Below are positions 57,993 through 64,000 of a DNA stretch of 64,000 nucleotides, one piece after another. The notes under the pieces were generated by a model that was not told the origin of the DNA, searched no databases, and was given only the letters and a program-made list of their open reading frames with translations. The translations under genes were made by a program, and so were the position numbers. Each line of letters starts with the position of its first letter. Positions within the stretch are counted from its first letter, which is position 1. Origin of the DNA: Chaetomium olivaceum (lineage: Eukaryota > Ascomycota > Sordariomycetes > Sordariales > Chaetomiaceae); the NCBI GenBank assembly GCA_039881045.1, contig JAYWVB010000020.1:1-64000 (forward strand). The letters are read 5' to 3'.

Positions 57993-60454
57993 ATGGAATC
58001 TTGGAAGGAGACTCGGGCAGAGTACTGTTGGGAGGAGCTTGGCGAGAGGCTCAGGGACCTTGCCAGGATAACACGTGAAGCGCGGACGAGGGCTTGGAGG
58101 AACAATCTGCAGGACGCAAGCGAGGCAGAGAAGCCTGACCGGATCTGGAGACTGGAAAGATGGGCTAGGCTACGGAGCTTTTTGCCGCCCGAACCACCGA
58201 GGCTACCGGCATTTAAGGACTCGTCCGGGCGGGTAACAGCCGAAACGCATGACCAGAAGGCCAGCGCACTAGCCGAGAGGTTCTTCCCGGACCCTCCGGC
58301 CAACCTAACGGACGTGGAAGACCAAGCCTTCCTGGGCAGCTGGAACCCGGGCTTCGACGTCTCTCAGGCAGTGACACCGACCGAGGTCACGAAGGCAATA
58401 GGAGGAGCAAGCCCCTGGAAGGCGCCAGGGGAGGACCTGCTGCCGATGGGTCTTCTGAAGGCGTGTGGAACATCACTGGCTGAAGTGCTCGCCGTATTAG
58501 TGACGAGATGCCTGGAACTGGGATGGTTTCCCAACCGCTTCAAAAAGGCAAGGACCGTAGTACTACCGAAGCCGGGAAAGGCACCGCCAGTGTATCAGAC
58601 CTCGGGGGGATATAGGCCCATTGCGCTGCTGCCAACCCTAGGGAAGGTAATAGAGTCAGTGGTCGCCAAAAAGGTCACTCAAGCGGCAGAAGCCAACGGC
58701 CTGTTACCAGACGAACAGATGGGAAACAGGGCACATCGCTCCACAGAGCTGGCTGTCCGGCTAGAAGTAGCCCAGGTCCAGGAGGCGTGGAGACAGAAGG
58801 CCGCGGCGTCCCTACTGCAACTCGACATTTCAGGAGCCTTTGACACGGTCAACCACACCCGATTGCTAGCAACGCTGCGGGAAATGGGCTACCCGAGGTG
58901 GCTAGTCCTCTGGACGAAAGACTGGTTGACGGGCCGCGAGGCCACCCTCCTTTTTGACGGCAAGGCAGCGGCACCGACGGCAAGGCAGCGGCACCGACGG
59001 CAAGGCAGCGGCACCGACGGCAGTTCGGGCAGGGGTCCCCCAAGGCTCACCCCTTTCCCCTGTCCTCTTCATCCTCTACATTTCCTCACTATACAAGCAG
59101 CTAAAAGACGAACACCCCACTTGGCTATAGCGGGGTTTGCGGATGACACCAACCTCATGGTATTTGGTCGTAACCCCGAGGCTAACGTCCGGCAACTAGA
59201 GACGGCGTGGGAAACGTGTCTACGATGGGCCGACAGTCGGGGGATGAAGTTTGCCCCGGAAAAGAGCGAACTCATCCATTTCAACAAGGGACGACGGCAG
59301 TGGACAAACGAGCTAAACCTCACCAACCCAGGGGGGGGCACCAGCCCCGTCAGACCGACGGAGTCTGCCAGGTTCCTGGGAGTCTGGCTGGACCGGAAGC
59401 TCAACTGGAAAGCCCACCTTGCGGCGGTGGAAAAGAAAATGAAGACCCAGAGCTACGCACTGTCGAGAATAGCGGCGAAAACGTGGGGACCAGGGCTAGC
59501 CAAAGCGCGAGAAGTGTACACAAAGTGCATCCGGTCAGCGCTGGCCTATGGCGCATCGTCGTTCCACATCCCCACGGACGTGGAAGGCGAGCCGGTAAAG
59601 AAAGGCATCACCGGGGCCCTCGGGAAGGTCCAGAACAAAAGCTTGCGGATTGTGGCGGGAGCCTTCAAAGCCACTCCCATTCGCAACCTCGAGACGGAGA
59701 CGTGGGTGCCACCGTTAGACCTGTATTTCAACAAACGGCTTGCAGACTTTGAAACCAGACTCCAGCGAACCGACCTGGACGACGGCCATGGCGGCAAGAG
59801 GACCGCAGGGGGGATCATTCTCACTGCCTGTCGCAAGATACAGCAGAGGCTCCGCCCGAGGAGCGGCAACAGGGGCCGGCCGCGAACCGTGGGACTGCAG
59901 GAGCCCACGGCAGTGGAGAAAGCCGCGAGCACGATCGCGCGCTGGACGGGGGGAGCCGCAGACACGGACGGAGTGTGGTAGAGGACGCCTGGAGAGCGAG
60001 GTGGCTGAAGGAAGGAGACGGCAGAGCAGTCATCAGATCGGCGGACGACCTTGACCATCAGCGGGAGACGCTGTTCCGGGACGAAACCCTAAGACGACAC
60101 GACGGCCTGAGCAAGGCGAAGAGCTCTCTGCTGGTCCAGATCCGGACAGGGGCAGTAGGCCTACGGGACTTTCTGTTTACACGGGGAGTCCCAGAGGTCC
60201 TAACGCCCGCCTGCCAGTGCGGCGAGGGACGGGAGACTGCCGAACACCTGGTGGTGTGGTGTTTGGCTCCACCGCTGACTCGAAGATGGGAGAGAACTGA
60301 TATTCGAACGCGACGGGACTTTTACTCTGTTCTACACGGTATTGATCCTACATCGGCACGGCTCGCGGGGAGGGTCCTGGAATGGCTAATGGACTCAGGG
60401 AGGCTGATGATGTTCAGTTTGGCCAGGAGGCTTGAGCTGGAAGCGGCGGCCTAG
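57993..60454 (+). pseudogene. LINE ORF2: reverse transcriptase and C-terminal region, frame-broken
   Basis: The main frame (57993-59981) shows RT blocks: GASPWKAPGEDLLPMGLL, YRPIALLPTLGKVIESVV, LLQLDISGAFDTVNHTRLL (first catalytic Asp), then IAGFADDTNLMVFG (the catalytic Asp pair). The QGSPLSPVLFILY block between them is present in the DNA but out of frame. A 20-base unit is triplicated at 58962-59021, adding 40 bases, and a one-base loss near 59127 restores frame. A further one-base insertion near 59975 moves the C-terminal part (to 60454, with CQCGEGRETAEHLVVWC) to another frame. Not expected to be active. Confidence 0.9.
58962..59025 (+). repeat. 20-base unit repeated three times inside the LINE reverse transcriptase
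   Basis: GGCAAGGCAGCGGCACCGAC occurs three times head to tail and is followed by GGCA. Two extra copies add 40 bases and shift the frame. Confidence 0.92.
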
Positions 60455-60582
60455 CACGCACCTCCCTCGGAGGCCAGGAGGCCTCCTCTCTTTGTATACG
60501 CAGGCTCACGCACATGTACTTTCCTTAACTGTCGGTATGGGTTTTTCATCCGGCCCGCGAGGGCGCGGTTTTCCTGTACATT

Positions 60583-60694
60583 AAATAGCTGAGGGTCCGG
60601 CACGCCTTAGGGCATAGCGGAGTATGAATAATAATAATAAATAGCTGAGGGTCCGGCACGCCTTAGGGCATAGCGGAGTATGAATAATAATAAT
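60583..60694 (+). repeat. 56-base tandem duplication at the LINE 3' end
   Basis: The terminal segment AAATAGCTGAGGGTCCGG...AATAATAATA is present twice (60583-60638 and 60639-60694). The shorter copy in this window has it once. Confidence 0.9.
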
Positions 60695-60954
60695 ATATAT
60701 ACAGGAAAAATGGCACGGCTTTTTTTGATGGGGCGTTTGATGGGGCGTTCTATGGGGCTTTTATGGGGCGGAAGTGGTCCGTGCTTGGAGCATGGTTTTT
60801 GTCGGACAAGAGGGACCGTGCCGCTGCGCGGCACGCCAAAGGAAGCCTGGAGGAACATGCTGGTGCAGGTAGCCCCCATAGCGGTATCAGAATTCCTTCG
60901 TGCGATTGATATTAGGCAAGGGCAATTGTCTATTTGATCAAATCAAGGTCGGGT

Positions 60955-62376
60955 TTAGTCATACAGCCGCGCCTTCTTCCTTCCTGCTGTGGATCTCTTG
61001 CTTCTGACCGGTTCGGGAGAGCTTGCTTCCTTCCTCTTCTTTGTTGAGGTACTGCTACTCGAAGCGAGTTGAGCGTCCAACAATTCCTCTGTGTCCGAAC
61101 CATCGTTCGAGCCATCGCCATCTAGATCAACAGTTAGGTGAGCCATGGGTCTGGAAGGCGGCGATACATACCTGAAGATGGAACTGTGAACACCGGGGCA
61201 GGGTCGGCCGTGATTGAATCCACCGGTGCTCCAGGGCTGGCTGCTAGTTTGGTCGTTTCGCGTGCTGCGGCGGTCTTTGGGGCACGGTTTGGTGACGAGA
61301 ATGGGTTTCTGCTTGCGGCTCCTCCGGGGCCAGCTGGGCGTGGTGTCGTAGGTGACTTGTCGACAAGGTTCGATGATTTTGACGTGGGTGTATTGTTGGT
61401 AGACAAGGAATTCTGCCGAATGAATTCCCAGTTGTCGGCGAGGATTACCAGGATTCGAACGCTGGAGTCGACCAGCTGAGATCCTCGGATCAGGTCGCGG
61501 TCCAGGACCCCCAGTCGACCACTGCACGCGATCCACGACCCCTTAGTAAAGGGGTTTGCGGCGGTCCGCATCCACCCGGCAAGAGACTTCCAGGGTTGCT
61601 GGTCGACGGGGAAGAGAACGAGGACATGGCATATGTGTATGCCTTTGCGAGGAGGGCGGTCGTTCTCCGGCTGCAAGTAAGACCCGAGTTTGACGAACAC
61701 CGAAGTCTTGATCAGCGGCTCAGGCCAGACTCCCTCCTTGATGTGGAAGGTATCTAGGTCGACAGGGCCGGCAAAGGATACATGTGCTGAAGTGGTTGGC
61801 CAGAGAGCTGTCTCGTCAGGACCACCGAGCTGGCGGGGGGGATGACACTTGGAAGTGTTAGCAGCTAGTCTAGGTTCTGCTTCAGTGCAAAATAATAGGC
61901 GTACGGAGTCAAGCCGTCATCGCGCGGCAGTGCCAGTGCCACCTGTACAGACTGCATTCGTCTGTCTCCCACCCGCTGAATCCTACGCCTTGGAAGGTGA
62001 GCTTGTTTGGGAAAAGTCGGGCGACGATACTGAACCACTTCCCTTCCCAGTCCTCTTCCAGCGTTGCTATTCTCGCTTCGGTGTTGAACATGGAGAGTAT
62101 CAATGGAAGCCCCGAGCTTTCTTCGTCTCTAGTACTCAGGAGGCGCGGGTACAGCTCCTGGATAAAAGCGGGTGGATGAATGATAGGAAGGTCCGGCCTT
62201 GAAGTTTCCTGCACTCGTGTATCGGGAGCCAGATGGGAGAATGTCGCATTGGGCCAAGTCGGAGTGGTAGGTGACGATGAGATCCGAACCGATTGTCCCT
62301 GGTCTCATTTGTTTGGCCGTGGGGGGATCGGGTAGACGGCAGAGACGGAAGAAGCCATGGCGGCGTTAGTAGCGTT
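60955..62376 (-). pseudogene. Unrecognised multi-frame gene, probably broken
   Basis: Coding-like segments lie in sequence on the minus strand but in different frames. They are: a start MASSVSAVYPIPPRPNK (62359 or nearby); PIIHPPAFIQELYPRLLSTR and EEDWEGKWFSIVARLFPNKL; then PYAYYFALKQNL; then VDLDTFHIKEGVWPEPLIKT, VKLGSYLQPENDRPPRKGIH, GSWIACSGRLGVLDRDLIRG and ILVILADNWEFI; and after a GTATGT intron (about 61123-61170) an acidic and Lys-rich tail ending KKARLYD at 60955. The block SGRLGVLDRDLIR...SSVRILVILADNWEF looks like a compact beta fold. I do not recognise the family. At least two one-base breaks or missed introns are needed. Confidence 0.5.
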
Positions 62377-62390
62377 CCAGCTTCTACCAA

Positions 62391-63002
62391 TAAAGAATTG
62401 AGTTCTAGGAGAAAGGCTGAGGGACAAAGAATGTTGAATGTGTTCCTTGAAGAATAAATGCTGAACTCACCGTGGGGAAGTCAACTACTGCTTTTAGCAA
62501 CGATCTGACCTTATCTTCCACGTAACGCGCCGCGACACCAAGCTGGGTTCTGAAACGCAACCTAGCAAGCCATATCGTCATATCAGGTATCGAATCGGCA
62601 GACTTGGTAAGGATTCTCGCTCGAGAGGTGATGACACAGACGGAGTGCGTTCGGGAATATCTTCACAAACACGATAGGTTTGGTTCCGATGGCGGAGACG
62701 CAACGATCCGTAGGTCTTTGCTTATGTGACACTAACAACAGAGTCTGATGCTGTTTCAAGAATCAATCTGGAGGCTGTGATCCTGCTTGACGTGCATTGG
62801 GAAGAGGGTTCTTTCGAGCGGCCTATCGCATACGTCTTGGGGGTTATGTGGTAGGGCCTCCAACCATGTCTGTGGCTGCAAAAAGAGCGGTGTTATGCAG
62901 TGTGTAGAGCGGTGAACCGAGTGTTGAGCCGCGAGCGACGGGTCTATATTTCTAGAGCAATACAGTTACCTTATCACCAAGCTTGTTGTTGCTACTTCGA
63001 CA
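62391..63002. other. Divergent intergenic region
   Basis: About 600 bases with no supported gene. The open frame 62900-63002 upstream of the next start reads as leader sequence. Confidence 0.4.
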
Positions 63003-63960
63003 TGTCTGAATCGAATGACGGGCGTCTTTTGCCGCCCACCCCGTTGCAGACACAGTCCCAGAGGGAGTGGATAGACGCGGGAAATTCAGGCCATGAACGT
63101 ATTGTATTCGGTCCGGTGATGGCGAGGAGGAGCGGAAACCAGGTGCACCAGACCTACACAGACCTTCGTTTTGTGCCATTCCAGCCGCAAGAAGAGCGCC
63201 GCAGTCAGCACCAGTGGACGTTGACACGGCCACCAGATGACGAGAGCCGCGCCATGCGGGAAGCCTTGCGATTGCGGTTGGCAGAACAAAGGCGGCAGGA
63301 GCAGGAGGCCACGAGGCAACGGGAGGAAATAGCAGAGGGGCAGTTGGCAGAACAAAGGCGGCAGGAGTGGGAGTCCAGGAGGCAACGGGAGGAAATAGCA
63401 GAGGGGCTGTTGGCAGAACAAAGGCGACAGGAGTGGGAGTCCAGGAGGCAACGGGAGGAAATAGCAGAGGGGCAGCTGGCAGAACAAAGGCGGCAGGAGT
63501 GGGAGTCCAGGAGGCAACGGGAGGAAATAGCAGAGGGGCTGTTGGCAGAACAAAGGCGACAGGAGTGGGAGTCCAGGAGGCAACGGGAGGAAATAGCAGA
63601 GGGGCTGTTGGCAGAACAAATGCGACGCGAGCGGGAGGTTACACAGCAGCAGCGAGAGACGATAAGATGGATGAAAGAGGAAAGACCGCCGCCGCCAGCA
63701 CGAAGAGAGGTGCCTGCGGCAGGAAGAAGGCCGGCATCGGCGGGAAGAGGAGAGGAGACGACGGCTGGAAGAGGAACGACAACGTCATCCGCAAGCCGAA
63801 GAGATACGACAATGGCTGGAGAGAGAGCGGAAGAAGCGAGAGGAGGTGGCGCGACGTCGAGAAGAGCTAGCAGAGCATGCGAGCCGGGGCCGTCAACGAG
63901 CTCGAAGGGCGAGCCAGGAAGCCGATTCGTCATCTCCGCAGTACGTAATAGTATCTTCCT
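63003..63960 (+). CDS. Coiled-coil protein with five 22-residue repeats (one frame break)
   Basis: The preferred start is MSESNDGRLLPPTP at 63003. After about 85 non-repetitive residues come tandem 22-residue units LAEQRRQE(W/Q)E..RQREEIAEG, encoded by 66-base repeats. They are strongly helical, charged and rich in Arg/Glu/Gln, predicting a long coiled coil. After the repeats one frame turns into low-complexity Gly/Ala/Arg. The neighbouring frame instead continues helical (RRRQHEERCLRQEEGRHRRE, EEIRQWLERERKKREEVARR) and ends PQYVIVSS near 63960, implying one extra base in the A-run near 63682. No family is recognised; scaffold or filament roles are possible (inference). Confidence 0.6.
63281..63625 (+). 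repeat. 66-base tandem repeat, about five copies
   Basis: In-frame units coding LAEQRRQEWESRRQREEIAEG; units differ at few positions, indicating recent expansion. Confidence 0.92.
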
Positions 63961-64000
63961 AAACTTCAGGTCTGCCTGTGCCGTTGGGTGACTAACAATA

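Larger units (their letters stand above)
57990..60700 (+). mobile_element. Tad-like LINE, longer copy, 5'-truncated and internally rearranged
   Basis: A non-LTR retrotransposon copy that includes most of the reverse transcriptase, the post-RT region, the 3' UTR and an AATAATAATA tail. It lacks the endonuclease domain expected at the N-terminus of ORF2, so it too is 5'-truncated. No clear target-site duplication was found. The 3' end carries a 56-base tandem duplication. It is the same family as the copy at 13164-14404. The exact 5' limit is uncertain by about 30 bases. Confidence 0.88.

Noticed and set aside
59546..60058. Minus-strand open frame across the LINE
   Set aside because: Antisense shadow of the LINE ORF2; the same shadow occurs in the other copy at 13765-14232.
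61440..61520. tRNA-like T-arm word (GGATTCGAA)
   Set aside because: No acceptor stem or anticodon arm around it; it lies within a coding-like segment.
63205..63933. Ser/Cys/Leu-rich minus-strand frame opposite the coiled-coil repeats
   Set aside because: Antisense shadow of the 66-base repeat; repeat units keep any frame open.

Overview
This window looks like nuclear DNA of a filamentous ascomycete, most likely a Sordariomycete and possibly of the Chaetomiaceae (inference from gene content). Genes carry short GT-AG introns of about 40-150 bases. The families present are typical of that group: a Tad-like LINE, an RTA1 exporter, a Zn2Cys6 regulator, a PTH11/rhodopsin-like membrane protein, CDH-type cytochromes, a GH78 enzyme, and an NB-ARC/TPR receptor. 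I found no tRNA, rRNA or CRISPR array.

Layout. 0-5 kb: a broken glutathione S-transferase and a six-cysteine secreted protein. 5.8-10.3 kb: the most interesting locus, a divergent pair made of a nucleoside-phosphorylase-like protein (minus) and an NB-ARC/TPR NOD-like receptor (plus). The C-terminus of the first and the N-terminus of the second share a short G/N/V-rich motif (GRNVIAG...TGGTV), the arrangement expected of a prion-amyloid signalling pair. 11-17 kb: a CYSTM protein, a 5'-truncated LINE with a perfect 16-bp target-site duplication, and an RRM protein. 17-21.6 kb: a gene-poor stretch. 21.6-27 kb: a seven-helix protein, a DUF8021-like secreted protein and a CDH-type cytochrome. 27-34 kb: a repeat-bearing unknown, a GNAT acetyltransferase, a disordered protein, a small possibly myristoylated protein and an SREBP-like bHLH factor. 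37-41 kb: a second CDH-type cytochrome and a membrane-anchored kelch protein. 42.7-50 kb: an unknown basic protein, a divergent RTA1 / UPC2-like Zn2Cys6 pair, and a GH78 alpha-L-rhamnosidase. 50.8-54 kb: minisatellites. 54.5-64 kb: a DUF1399/GRDP-like protein, a gene remnant next to a second and longer LINE copy, an unrecognised broken gene, and a coiled-coil repeat protein.

Many otherwise convincing genes are interrupted by one-base indels, often in homopolymers. Others (PNP, RRM, RTA1, GH78, GRDP, GNAT, CYSTM) are intact. Residual sequencing error is therefore as likely as pseudogenisation, and reading frames below are described with those breaks noted.
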